DNA from: Modestobacter sp.
GTDB lineage: Bacteria > Actinomycetota > Actinomycetes > Mycobacteriales > Geodermatophilaceae
Length of the DNA: 36,902 nt
Reading direction: 5' to 3'
NCBI GenBank assembly: GCA_025965635.1
Contig: JAOPWO010000047.1
Coordinates: 1 to 36,902, forward strand
The translations under genes were made by a program, and so were the position numbers. Within the stretch, counting starts at the first letter, position 1; each line of letters opens with the position of its first letter. Positions 18,915 through 28,547 of the stretch are shown one piece after another. The notes under the pieces are model-generated. The model ran no database searches. It saw only the letters and a program-made list of their open reading frames with translations, and was not told the DNA's origin.

Positions 18915-19673
18915 TCAGCTCAGGGAGGAGTCGGCGTTGGCGGCGACTACCGAGGCGAGCAGTTCGCGGGCGAGCTGCTGAACCGTCTGGCCGGAGCGTC
19001 TGGCCGCGTCGGTGAGGGCGATGAAGGCGGCATCCTGATCGGCCGCTCCCCGCGCCAGCAGCACGCCGGTTGCCCGGACGACCGCATCCCGGCTGGCGAG
19101 TGCGTCGGTCAACTGCCGGCTGAGCCGCCGGGCCTGCTGCAGGCTCTGGCTGTTGGCCAGCAGGATCGCCGCCTGCTCGGCGAACAGGCTCATCACCCGG
19201 ACATCCGGTCGGCCGTAGTTGGCCGGCTCATCGGAGTAGACCTTGATCGCTCCGATGCTCTCGCCGTCGACCACCAGCGCGACGCTGAGGACCGCACGCA
19301 CCCCCAGCCGCGCTGCTGCGCTGTTCCAGCTCGGCCAGCGGGAGTCGGTGGCGGTGTCTTCGATGCGGACCGGCTGCCGCGTGCGCCACGCCGTCAGGCA
19401 CGGTCCCTCGTCGAACTCGTACTGCAGGGCGTCGGCCTGCTCGACCAGCTCGTTGGAGGCTGCCTTCGAGCGCTTGCCGTACTCGTCGACGATCGTGACG
19501 CCAGCTCCTGTGGTGCCGGCGATGGTCGCATCGGCCAGCGTGGTGATCAGGCTCAGGGCGGTGTCGACGGTCTCCCGGGACAACACCAGGCCTGCCATCT
19601 GGGTCAGAGCCGAGGACAGCTCGACCGGCAGCTCCGCCGTCGCGTCACCGGGCGGGGGAGCGGAGTCGGTCAT
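18915..19673 (-). CDS. GAF and ANTAR domain-containing protein
   Basis: GAF: ALQYEFDEGPCLTAWRTRQPVRIEDTATDSRWPSW. ANTAR: ALASRDAVVRATGVLLARGAADQDAAFIALTDAARRSGQTVQQLARELL. Confidence 0.9.
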   Translation of the reverse strand: MTDSAPPPGDATAELPVELSSALTQMAGLVLSRETVDTALSLITTLADATIAGTTGAGVTIVDEYGKRSKAASNELVEQADALQYEFDEGPCLTAWRTRQPVRIEDTATDSRWPSWNSAAARLGVRAVLSVALVVDGESIGAIKVYSDEPANYGRPDVRVMSLFAEQAAILLANSQSLQQARRLSRQLTDALASRDAVVRATGVLLARGAADQDAAFIALTDAARRSGQTVQQLARELLASVVAANADSSLS

Positions 19674-19919
19674 CTGGACTCCTCATCGACCGAGGTCCGC
19701 CCCGGTTCCGTGGGGGCGTCTGGAGCCACCCACCCTATGGCGGCTGCGTCGTCCCCGCTCGTCGCGCCGCCCGCTGCCGGTCGACCGCAGTCGACGAAGA
19801 ACCCTCGTCGACGGAGGGGACCGGGCCGGCTGCAAGGGCTGACGGGGCAGCTCTTCGCCGCCGTGAACGCCGCACGGCGGGGCATCAGCCGACCCCGCCG
19901 CCGGGTCGACGGCGGGTGG

Positions 19920-20160
19920 TCAGCCGAGTGGACCGAGCAGGTCCCGGTACGCCGGCCCGCACCGGCGGCAGGCTTCCGCGCACCCGGCAGTGCTCGTGCA
20001 TCTCCGCGTGGCTGGCGCGCCCGCCGACGCAGGCCCCGGTACGCGATGGTGCAGGCCCCGAGCACGGCCTGGGTGACGGTGGCGTCCTGGCCGGTGTGCC
20101 GGGCGCAGCAGCGGCGCGTCCTGGTCGATCAGCGCCTCCAGCGCCACCGGCCGGTCGGCG
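19920..20160 (-). pseudogene. DUF326/four-helix-bundle copper-storage (Csp)-like protein remnant, frameshifted
   Basis: Mixed-frame reading: LEALIDQDAPLLRPA / HTGQDATVTQAVLGACTIAYRG / SHAEMHEHCRV / CAEACRRCGPAYRDLLGPLG*. Confidence 0.55.
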
Positions 20161-20788
20161 CCCGGGCGCTGCCCAGCTCCGCGGCGTCGTCCACCCGCAG
20201 ATGATGCCCGGCAGCTCGGCGTAGCCGGCGTAGGGAAGCCCGGCAGCGACTGGCTGTCGTCGAAGCGCGGACCGCCCTCCGTCTCCGGCTGCTCCCAGGT
20301 GACCTCGGCGGGTCGCCCCCGTGGGGCACCGCGCAGCCCGCTGACGCCGACGTGCTCGACGCTCGGGGTTCACCGGCTCGGCCGGCGTCCGCTGGCGGTG
20401 CCCGTCCGCTCCGCCAGCCAGGGCAGGAACGCGCGGCGCCCCGGCGGCGTCCCCGGGGAGCGGCACCTCGACCGGGTACCGGTCGCCCGGGTGCCGGCGA
20501 CTCGACGACGGGGTCGACCACCAGCCGCTCGCTCACGCGGTCCTCACCGGTGGCCGGCACGGCCGGCTCCCGCCGGCGGTTCCGCGCCTGGGGACCCGCC
20601 GCTCGAGCGTGACCGGGATGCCCGCCGTCGGGTGTGGCCGCCCCGGTACCGGCAGACCCGGTACCGGGGCGGTGAGGACCGGTGCCGCAGGCCCTGCGTG
20701 CTGCTCCGCACCCCGACCGACGCCGGCCGGTGCAGCTGCGCTGATCCCGGCTCGTCGGGTTTGCCGCGCCCAGGCGTCCGGGCACCGG

Positions 20789-21307
20789 ATGCACATGGAC
20801 GCCGAGATCTCCCTGACGGTGGACGGCGCGCGCCACCGGCTGACGGTCGACACCCGCACCACGGTGCTGGACACCCTGCGCGAGCGGCTGGGCAACACCA
20901 GTCCGAAGAAGGGCTGCGACCACGGGCAGTGCGGGGCGTGCACCGTCCTGCTGGACGGCGAACGGACGCTCGCCTGCCTGGCGCTGGCGGTCGCCCACGA
21001 CGGGGCGGAGCTCATCACCGCCGACGGCCTGGCCGCCGAAGGGGAGCTGCACCCGGTGCAGCAGGCGTTCCTCGAGCAGGACGCCTACCAGTGCGGCTAC
21101 TGCACACCCGGCCAGATCTGCTCGGCGGTCGGGATGCTCCAGGAGATCGACCGCGGCTGGCCGAGTCACGTCACCGAGGACCTCACCGCCGAGCCGGAGT
21201 TGTCGCACGACGAGGTGGCCGAGCGGATGAGTGGCAACCTGTGCCGCTGCGCGGCGTACGCGAACATCGTCCCGGCGGTGCAGCAGGCGGGCGGGCGGCG
21301 GTCGTGA
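20789..21307 (+). CDS. paoA: 2Fe-2S subunit of xanthine-dehydrogenase-family molybdoenzyme (PaoA-like)
   Basis: KKGCDHGQCGACTVLLDG and CGYCTPGQICSAVGM...MSGNLCRCAAYANI motifs of two 2Fe-2S clusters. Confidence 0.93.
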   Translation: MHMDAEISLTVDGARHRLTVDTRTTVLDTLRERLGNTSPKKGCDHGQCGACTVLLDGERTLACLALAVAHDGAELITADGLAAEGELHPVQQAFLEQDAYQCGYCTPGQICSAVGMLQEIDRGWPSHVTEDLTAEPELSHDEVAERMSGNLCRCAAYANIVPAVQQAGGRRS

Positions 21308-22329
21308 AGCCCTTCACCTACGCCCGGCCGACGAGCGTCGCCGAGGCGGTGCGCGACGTCGCCGCCGAGCCCGGCGCGGTCTTCCTCGCCGGCGGCACCA
21401 ACCTGGTCGACCAGCTCAAGCTGGGCGTCGCCCGCCCCGACCTCGTCGTGGACGTCCGGCGGCTCACCTCGCGCGAGATCACCGACTCCGACGGCGGCGG
21501 GCTCCGGCTGGGCGCCGCCACCACCAACAGCGAGGTGGCCGCCGACCGCCGGGTCCGCGAGCGGTACCCGGTCCTCGCCCAGGCGCTGCTGGCCGGCGCG
21601 ACCGGTCAGCTGCGCAACCAGGCCACCACCGGCGGCAACCCGCTGCAGCGCACCCGGTGCGTCTACTTCCAGGACGTCACCACCCCGTGCAACAAGCGGG
21701 ACCCCGGCAGCGGCTGCTCGGCGGTGGGTGGGTACACCCGCTACCACGCCGTGCTCGGCGTCGAGCCCGTGCAGCCGGACCCGGACGCGCCGGGGACCTG
21801 CATCGCGACGCACCCCTCGGACATGGCCGTCGCGCTCGCCGCCCTGGACGCCCAGGTCCAGGTGCTCGGCCCGGACGGGGCGCGCACCGTCCCGTTCCCC
21901 GACCTGCACCGGCTGCCTGGCGACGACCCGTCCCGGGACACCGTGCTGGCGCACGGCGAGCTGATCACCGCGATCGACCTCCCTGCCCTGCCGCCCGGCA
22001 CCCGGTCGGGCTACCGCAAGGTGCGCGACCGGGCCTCCTACGCCTTCGCGCTGGTCTCGGTCGCCGCGACGCTGGACGTCGCCGACGGCGTGGTGGACGA
22101 CGTCCGGATCGCCTTGGGCGGCGTGGCGCACAAGCCGTGGCGGGCCGCCCGGGCCGAGGAGGCGCTGCGCGGCCGGCCGGCCACCGTCGGATCGTTCCGC
22201 CTGGCGGCGGAGGCCGAGCTCGTCGATGCCGCACCGCAACCGGGGATCGACGACGGCAACGGCTTCAAGGTCCCGCTGCTCGCCCGCACGCTCGTGGCCA
22301 CGCTGCGCGACCTGACCCCGGGGGACTGA
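21304..22329 (+). CDS. paoB: FAD-binding subunit (PaoB/YagS-like)
   Basis: FLAGGTNLVDQLKLG, GATGQLRNQATTGGNPLQRTRCVYFQDVTTPCNKRDPGSGCSAVGG (Cys-rich insert typical of PaoB); GTGA overlap with the upstream gene. Confidence 0.93.
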   Translation: MKPFTYARPTSVAEAVRDVAAEPGAVFLAGGTNLVDQLKLGVARPDLVVDVRRLTSREITDSDGGGLRLGAATTNSEVAADRRVRERYPVLAQALLAGATGQLRNQATTGGNPLQRTRCVYFQDVTTPCNKRDPGSGCSAVGGYTRYHAVLGVEPVQPDPDAPGTCIATHPSDMAVALAALDAQVQVLGPDGARTVPFPDLHRLPGDDPSRDTVLAHGELITAIDLPALPPGTRSGYRKVRDRASYAFALVSVAATLDVADGVVDDVRIALGGVAHKPWRAARAEEALRGRPATVGSFRLAAEAELVDAAPQPGIDDGNGFKVPLLARTLVATLRDLTPGD

Positions 22330-22330
22330 C

Positions 22331-24424
22331 ATGACCGATCTGCTCGAGCCGCGCGCCATGGGGCAGTCGCTGGTCCGCAGGGACGGCGAAGCCAAGGTCC
22401 GCGGCACCGCCACCTACGCGTACGAGACCCCGGTGCCGGCACCGGCCTACGCCCACCCGGTGCAGGCCACCGTCGCCCGCGGCCGGGTGACCGGGATGGA
22501 CACTGCCGCAGCGGAGACGATGGACGGGGTGCTGGTCGTCCTCACGCCCTTCACCGCCGAGCGGCTGGCCTCCACCGAGGACTGGGAGTACGCGGTGCTG
22601 CAGACCGACGAGGTCGCCTTCCGCGGGCAGCTCGTCGGCGTGGTGGTGGCCGAGACCTCGGAGGTGGCCCGGCAGGCCGCCGACACCGTCCGGGTCACCT
22701 ACGACGAGCAGTCGCACGACGCCGTGCTCTCCGCCGACCGGGACGACCTCTACGCTCCCGAGCAGGTCAACGCCGGGCACCCGACCGACACCGCCGAGGG
22801 AGACGTCGCCGCGGCGATGGCCACGGCCGAGGTCAGGCTCGAGCAGACCTACGAGACGGCCATGTACCACAACAACCCGCTGGAACCGCACGCCACCACG
22901 GCGCTGTGGGACGCCGCGGGGGATGGCTTCCTCACGCTGTGGGACTCCACCCAGGGCGTGCACCCCGCCCGCGCCGCGGTGAGCGAGGTCTTCGGCCTGG
23001 ACGAGGAGCAGGTCCGGGTCGTCTGCCCCTACGTCGGCGGAGGGTTCGGCTCCAAGGGCACCCCGCACGCCAACCTCGTGCTGGTCACGCTGGCCGCCCG
23101 CGCGCTGCCCGGGCGGGCGGTCAAGCTGGCGTTGACCCGGCAGCAGATGTTCTCCCTGGCCGGCTACCGCACGCCGACCATCCAGCAGGTGCACCTGGCC
23201 GCTGACCGGACGGGCCGGCTGCGGGCCATCGCCATCGACGTGGTCGAGCAGACGTCGAGGGTCAAGGAGTTCGCCGAGCAGACCGGTGTGCCCACCCGGA
23301 TGATGTACGCCGCGCCGAACCGGCGGACCACCCACCGCCTGGCGGCGCTGGATGTGCCGATCCCCTCCTGGATGCGGGCGCCGGGGGAGTGCCCGGGCAT
23401 GTTCGGCCCCGAGGTGGCGCTCGACGAGCTCGCCGAGACCCTGGGCATGGACCCGGTCCAGCTGCGCATCGTCAACGAGCCGGAGGTCGACCCGGACAGC
23501 GGGAAGCCATGGTCCAGCCGGCACCTCGTGGAGTGCCTGCGCGAGGGCGCCGAGCGGTTCGGCTGGGACTCCCGTGGCCCGGGCCGGCGCCGCGAGGGCC
23601 ACTGGTTCGTCGGGTACGGCGTCGCGTCGTCGGTCTACCCGACCATGCGGCAGGCGACGTCCACGGCCACCGTGCGCTTCGAGGACGGCCGGTACGTCGC
23701 CGAGATCGGCGCCGCGGACCTGGGCACCGGGGCCTGGACGGTGCTGCCGCAGATCGCCGCCGACGCCCTCGGGGTCGACGTCGGCGACGTCGACGTCCGG
23801 ATCGGCGACACCCGGTACCCGACCGCGTCGGTCGCCGGCGGCTCGTCGGGCACCAACACCTGGGGCTCGGCGGTGGTGCAGGCCGCCCGGGAGTTCCGCG
23901 GGAAGTTCGGCAACGACCCGCGCGACGGCGACGAGGCAACCGGGAACGTCGACCAGGCGGCGATGGACGAGGACCATGCGGCGTACGCCTTCGGAGCGCA
24001 GTTCGTGGAGGCCCGGGTGCACGCCGACACCGGCGAGATCCGGGTGCCCCGGCTGTCGGGGGTGTTCGCCGCCGGCCGGATCATCAACCCGCGAACCGCC
24101 CGTTCGCAGTTCATCGGCGGGATGACCATGGGCCTGTCCATGGCGCTGCACGAGAACAGCGTCTGGGACCCTCGCATGGGCCAGGTCGCCAACCACGACC
24201 TCGCTGAGTACCACATCGCGGTCAACGCCGACGTCGGTGACGTGCAGGCGCACTGGCTGGACGAGCACGACCCGTACGTCAACGTGATGGGCAGCAAGGG
24301 GATCGGCGAGATCGGCATCACCGGGACGGCGGCCGCGGTGGTGAACGCTGTGCACCACGCGACCGGCGTCCGGGTGCGCAGCCTGCCGGTCACGCTGGAC
24401 AAGGTGCTGCCCGGCCTGCCCTGA
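22331..24424 (+). CDS. paoC: molybdopterin-binding catalytic subunit (PaoC/YagR-like)
   Basis: GQSLVRRDGEAKVRGTATYAYE, YVGGGFGSKG, GSKGIGEIGITGTAAAVVNAVHHATGVRVRSLPVT. Confidence 0.94.
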   Translation: MTDLLEPRAMGQSLVRRDGEAKVRGTATYAYETPVPAPAYAHPVQATVARGRVTGMDTAAAETMDGVLVVLTPFTAERLASTEDWEYAVLQTDEVAFRGQLVGVVVAETSEVARQAADTVRVTYDEQSHDAVLSADRDDLYAPEQVNAGHPTDTAEGDVAAAMATAEVRLEQTYETAMYHNNPLEPHATTALWDAAGDGFLTLWDSTQGVHPARAAVSEVFGLDEEQVRVVCPYVGGGFGSKGTPHANLVLVTLAARALPGRAVKLALTRQQMFSLAGYRTPTIQQVHLAADRTGRLRAIAIDVVEQTSRVKEFAEQTGVPTRMMYAAPNRRTTHRLAALDVPIPSWMRAPGECPGMFGPEVALDELAETLGMDPVQLRIVNEPEVDPDSGKPWSSRHLVECLREGAERFGWDSRGPGRRREGHWFVGYGVASSVYPTMRQATSTATVRFEDGRYVAEIGAADLGTGAWTVLPQIAADALGVDVGDVDVRIGDTRYPTASVAGGSSGTNTWGSAVVQAAREFRGKFGNDPRDGDEATGNVDQAAMDEDHAAYAFGAQFVEARVHADTGEIRVPRLSGVFAAGRIINPRTARSQFIGGMTMGLSMALHENSVWDPRMGQVANHDLAEYHIAVNADVGDVQAHWLDEHDPYVNVMGSKGIGEIGITGTAAAVVNAVHHATGVRVRSLPVTLDKVLPGLP

Positions 24425-24605
24425 CCGGGCCTTGACGAGCACCGTGGCTGACCCGTGAGACGGAGGAGCCCGTGGACCCGGCGTGCTCCCCGGGAGGACA
24501 TCCCCCGACGACCGCGGCAGTCACCCTTGGTGAGCGGCAGGTCACTCGGGCGGCGTACCGTGGGGGGCAGCCGGTCAGTGGTTCGTGCACGAGCTTCCGC
24601 GGCGA

Positions 24606-24638
24606 GGCTCCATCGGTCCAGACACGGCCGGTGGAGCC
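24606..24638 (+). other. hairpin upstream of a GAF-ANTAR gene
   Basis: GGCTCCATCGG / CCGGTGGAGCC stem (one T.G pair), with inner CC-AGACAC-GG forming a possible hexaloop. Confidence 0.4.
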
Positions 24639-24819
24639 GCCCCGTCGCGGCATCCTCCGTTCCGGGTCGTGGTCCGGGGCCGTCGTGACGCGAATTGCCG
24701 GCGGGTACGGGGTACGTTCGACGTGAACGGGCGCATCACCAAGAAGCGCGTGTTCACGGGGTCTCATCGTGGGCTCCTGCCGAGGCCGTCACCCCGGTGC
24801 ACGTCACCGGAGCTGAGCC

Positions 24820-25551
24820 ATGTCGAGCAGTCCCTCTTCCCGTACCGCGCAGGCCACCCGGGCCTTGGACCAGCTGGGCAGCATGTCGCTGCGCCAGCAC
24901 TCGATGGACTCCCTGCTGCAGGCGGTCGCGGACCTCAGCAAGACGGTGCTGCCGGGGGACCCCGAGGCGTCGATCTTCATGCAGGACAGCCGCCGGAGGT
25001 TCACCGTGGCCTCCACCGGGCAGCTGGCCCAGGATCTGGACGAAGTGCAGTACGCCGAGCACCACGGGCCGTGCCTGCACGCGGCGAGCACGGGTGAACT
25101 GACCGAGATCCCGGACACCCGGGTCGAGTCACGGTGGCCGGACTACGCGCAGCGGGCCGCCGGACACGGCAACCTCAGCTCCCTGTCCGTGCCGCTCCAG
25201 ATCGAGGGCGGCTTGTCCGGGGCGCTGAACATCTACGCCCGGGAAGCCCACGCGTTCGACGACGAGGCACGGTCGGTCGCCACCCGCTTCGGGCCCTACG
25301 CGGCGGTGGCACTGGGCAACATGTACGACTACCAGAGTGCTCAGGCCATGGCTCGCAACCTGGAGCTCGCGCTGGAGTCCCGGTCGGTCATCGACCAGGA
25401 CAAGGGCATCCTCATCGAGCGGCACAAGCTGACCCCCGACCAGGCCTTCCAGGCGCTGGTCGAAGTGTCCAGCCGGACCAACACCAAGCTGCGCGACATC
25501 GCCGACAGACTGGTGCACACCGGCGAGCTGATCACTCCTCCCGGCCGCTGA
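24820..25551 (+). CDS. GAF and ANTAR domain-containing protein
   Basis: YAEHHGPCLHAASTGELTEIPDTRVESRWPDY (GAF) and ALESRSVIDQDKGILIERHKLTPDQAFQALVEVSSRTNTKLRDIADRLV (ANTAR). Confidence 0.93.
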   Translation: MSSSPSSRTAQATRALDQLGSMSLRQHSMDSLLQAVADLSKTVLPGDPEASIFMQDSRRRFTVASTGQLAQDLDEVQYAEHHGPCLHAASTGELTEIPDTRVESRWPDYAQRAAGHGNLSSLSVPLQIEGGLSGALNIYAREAHAFDDEARSVATRFGPYAAVALGNMYDYQSAQAMARNLELALESRSVIDQDKGILIERHKLTPDQAFQALVEVSSRTNTKLRDIADRLVHTGELITPPGR

Positions 25552-25555
25552 TCGC

Positions 25556-26294
25556 CACGGCTGGTCGGCCGTCCGCGCACGGCGGGTGCCGGCTCTCTGC
25601 GTGACCGGCCCGGCGACCACCCTCACGGTCTTCAGCTCCAGGTCGGCGGCATCGGGGACGAGCATCCCGGCAGCGACGCCGGTGGTCAGGTGGTCGACCG
25701 CCTCCTGGGTGATCCGCTCACCGGGCGCGAGGACCGGGACACCGGGTGGGTACGGGCTCACCATCTCGGCGACGACGCGGCCCACGGCCTCCTCGACCGG
25801 CACCTGCTCGACCCGGGCGAAGAACGCGTCCCGGGGGCGCATGACGCTCTCGAGCTCCAGTGATCCGGGTGCCGGCAGGGCGACCGGCGCCTGCCGCTCC
25901 ATGCTGGGCGCGGCCTCGACGAGGGCCTGGAGGGCATCGACCAGGAGGCCGATCATCGCGTCGTCGTCGGCAGGGGTGAGCCGGGCGCTGATCCGGCGCG
26001 CGTCGGCGGAGGCGGTGTCGGCGTGCACCGCACCGGACATCAGGTCCTCGGGCTGCTTGACGACGCCCGGGGACTCCCGGCGGCCGTCGAGACCGTTGAG
26101 CGTGAGGACGTCGGGAGCGAGCACCCTGCCCCGACCACGTCCACCACCGGGGGGTCCGCGCCGCGGCCCTGCTTGTGGTCAGGCGCGCCGACGACGACGT
26201 CCCCCCGCTCGCGGTACGCCTGCAGTGCTTCGATCACCGGCACTCGCGAATGGTCCACGGTGCGCGCAGCTATCCGGTTGCCCCGTACCGACAC
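25556..26294 (-). pseudogene. Orn/Lys/Arg decarboxylase-family remnant, frameshifted with the catalytic middle deleted
   Basis: N-terminal piece DHSRVPVIEALQAYRERGDVVVGAPDHKQGRGADPPVVDVVG / PDVLTLNGLDGRRESPGVVKQPEDLMSGAV joins directly to C-terminal piece RRISARLTPADDDAMIGLLVDALQALVEAAP...YPPGVPVLAPGERIT; no PLP-lysine region. Confidence 0.8.
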
Positions 26295-26315
26295 CCGCCG
26301 GGTGGGTGCGGCACG

Positions 26316-27050
26316 TCAGTGCCGGGGTCGGTGGGTGAGGAGCTCGCCGGTCGTGACGAGATGGCCGGCCACGTCACGGAGCTTGACGTCGGCTCCCATC
26401 GAGGCGTGCGCGAGGACCTGGAACGCCTGGTCGGCGGTCAGCTTGTGGCGCTCGATGAGGATGCCCTTGGCCTGGTCGATGGTGGCCCGGGACTCCAGCG
26501 AGGCCTGCAGGTTGTCGGCCAGGTCGCGTGCACTCGCGTAGGCGTGCATGTTGGCTGCAGCGGTACCGGCGAACTGGGCGAACTTGACGGCGGCCGACCG
26601 GCTGGCGCCGTCGAAGCCGGCCGGTTCGCGGGAGTAGATGTTGAGTCCCGCGGCGAGCTGTTCCGGGCTGCCGAGCGGGATCGACAGGATGCTCAACGCG
26701 CCGCGGCGGGCGGCATCCCGCATGTAGTCAGGCCACCGTGTCTCGGTCCGGGTATCGGTGACCTCGACGGTCTCGGCCCGGGCGGCGGCATGCAGGCAGG
26801 GTCCGTAGCCGCGCCCGTACTGGCTCTCGTCGAGGTCGAGGGCGAGTTGGCCGGTGTAGACGAACGTCGTGGGCCGGTCCGCGACGAGCACACTGACTGA
26901 CGCCTCGACGGGCGCGGACATGACCTGCTTGGTCAGATCGGCGACCGTCTGCAGCACCGAGTCCAGCGACTCGGTCGACAGCGACAGCGTGGCCAAGCGA
27001 TCGAACGCTGTTCGCGCGTCCATGTGTCGGGTCGGATTCTGCGATGTCAT
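26316..27050 (-). CDS. GAF and ANTAR domain-containing protein
   Basis: YGRGYGPCLHAAARAETVEVTDTRTETRWPDY and ESRATIDQAKGILIERHKLTADQAFQVLAHASMGADVKLRDVAGHLV; paralog of 24820..25551; ATG at 27050. Confidence 0.93.
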   Translation of the reverse strand: MTSQNPTRHMDARTAFDRLATLSLSTESLDSVLQTVADLTKQVMSAPVEASVSVLVADRPTTFVYTGQLALDLDESQYGRGYGPCLHAAARAETVEVTDTRTETRWPDYMRDAARRGALSILSIPLGSPEQLAAGLNIYSREPAGFDGASRSAAVKFAQFAGTAAANMHAYASARDLADNLQASLESRATIDQAKGILIERHKLTADQAFQVLAHASMGADVKLRDVAGHLVTTGELLTHRPRH

Positions 27051-27261
27051 GGAGAGCTCCGGCCTCTTCTCCGGGGCGCGATGCCTCGGAACGGAGCCTC
27101 GAGCCCCTGACGGGCGGCTCCGTGCGGGTGCACGCCGCTCTCTGACGCACGCTCGGTGCGGGGATGTCCCAGCGCCTGAACGGACCGTACAGGTCATGAC
27201 CCCCAGGGACGGCGGTCGGTGAGCAGAAGGGCGGGGCATATCAGTCCCTGCCCGGTCGGGC

Positions 27262-27962
27262 CGAGACCCGCGGCTGCTGGACGTGTTCATGCGACCACGC
27301 GCTTGCGGACGAGTCGCGAGCCGCCGCTGCGGTGCTCCCGGTCGCCGGCGCCGGCATCAGTCTCCTTCCCCCCTGACTGGCGGCTACCGCTCGGCGCCAG
27401 CGATGAGGATTCGGCCGCGGCCGAGCGCCTCCAGTTCACCGTCGGGGAAGGCCCGTGCCTGTCGTCCCACGGCTCGGGTGGACCTGTCGTGGCGGACGAG
27501 GGCACCATCGCCGCCCGCTGGCCCGCGTTCTACGCCGACCTGGTCGCGCGCACACCCGTTCGCGGCATCATCTCCCTGCCGTTGGTGGATGGACTGCGCA
27601 GCTTCGGCGCCCTGGACCTGTACCTGGTCCCACCGAGCGTCATCGGCGCGGTGACCTCGGTCGATGCCCTGGAGGTCACCCGCGAGGTCGTCTCGATCCT
27701 CCAGGGCGCCGATCGGTCGTCGTCGCGAGGGCCGGACGGGCCGGCATGGCTGGATGCGCCCGCCGCGGCACGGCGCTCCCTGGTGTGGCAGGCGATGGGC
27801 TTCGTCAACTCAGGCCTGGGGGTCACGAGCGCAGACGCCCTGGCGCTCCTGCGGGCCCACGCCTACAGCGAGTGCCGGGATCTGGATGACCTCGTTGCCC
27901 ACGTGCTCAACCGCGACGTCCCTCTGGAGGACCTGGCCTTCGATCGCTTCGAGTCGCGGTAG
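27262..27962 (+). pseudogene. GAF and ANTAR domain-containing protein with N-terminal frameshifts
   Basis: Body reads DWRLPLGASDEDSAAAERLQFTVGEGPCLSSHGSGGPVVADEGTIAARWPAF and ANTAR-like SLVWQAMGFVNSGLGVTSADALALLRAHAY. The expected N-terminus lies in other frames: LLDVFMR, then HALADESRAAAAVLPVAGAGISLLPP*. Confidence 0.6.
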
Positions 27963-27980
27963 CCCAGTCGCCGGGACCGC

Positions 27981-28340
27981 TCAGCCCGGCCATCGGTCGG
28001 CGACGGTCAGGACGGTCAGCAGCCCGGTGATCTCCAGCGGCCGCCGCACCGCGCGGCTGGTGCCGCACGTCACGGTCAGCGCCCGGCCGGTGGCCCGGGC
28101 CGTACGGTCGGCGACCACGAGAGCGGTCAGTCCGGCCGAGTCCAGGAAGGTGACCCCGCTGAGGTCGAGCAGCACGTCCGTCACGTCGGGGTGAGCGAGC
28201 GTCTCCACCAGCGACTGCCTGAGGGTGGGTGCAGTGACGGCGTCGACGTCACCGGTCACGGTGACGAGGGATCTGTCGGCTGCACGGACGGCCTCGATGA
28301 CCAAGCGGTTCGGGTCGAGTTCGGCGAGGGATGCCGTCAT
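27981..28340 (-). CDS. STAS domain anti-sigma factor antagonist
   Basis: VTGDVDAVTAPTLRQSLVETLAHPDVTDVLLDLSGVTFLDSAGLTALV is a classic STAS phosphorylation-site region. Confidence 0.93.
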   Translation of the reverse strand: MTASLAELDPNRLVIEAVRAADRSLVTVTGDVDAVTAPTLRQSLVETLAHPDVTDVLLDLSGVTFLDSAGLTALVVADRTARATGRALTVTCGTSRAVRRPLEITGLLTVLTVADRWPG

Positions 28341-28547
28341 GGGGTGTCCTGACGTCGGGCGTGATCTGCCCGGTGTTGGACGCTCGACTGCGAAAGTACA
28401 CCCTCAACGGCCTTGCCGGTCCTCGGTCCTCGCTGTCCCGCACCGGGCGGTCGAGCCGGCCGGTCCTCGGCTGCGTGCAGACGACGTCCGTCTTCGTCCA
28501 CCGGAGCCCGGTCGACGTCACCGGGCGATCGCGCGCCCTCAGCCCCC

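Noticed and set aside
20299-22329. 676-aa ORF start for the FAD subunit
   Set aside because: The upstream half is a shadow frame over the 2Fe-2S gene; the real start is GTG 21304.
22265-24442. 725-aa - strand ORF antisense to the molybdopterin subunit
   Set aside because: Pro/Arg/Gly/His-rich shadow ORF caused by high GC; the + strand frame has clear catalytic motifs.
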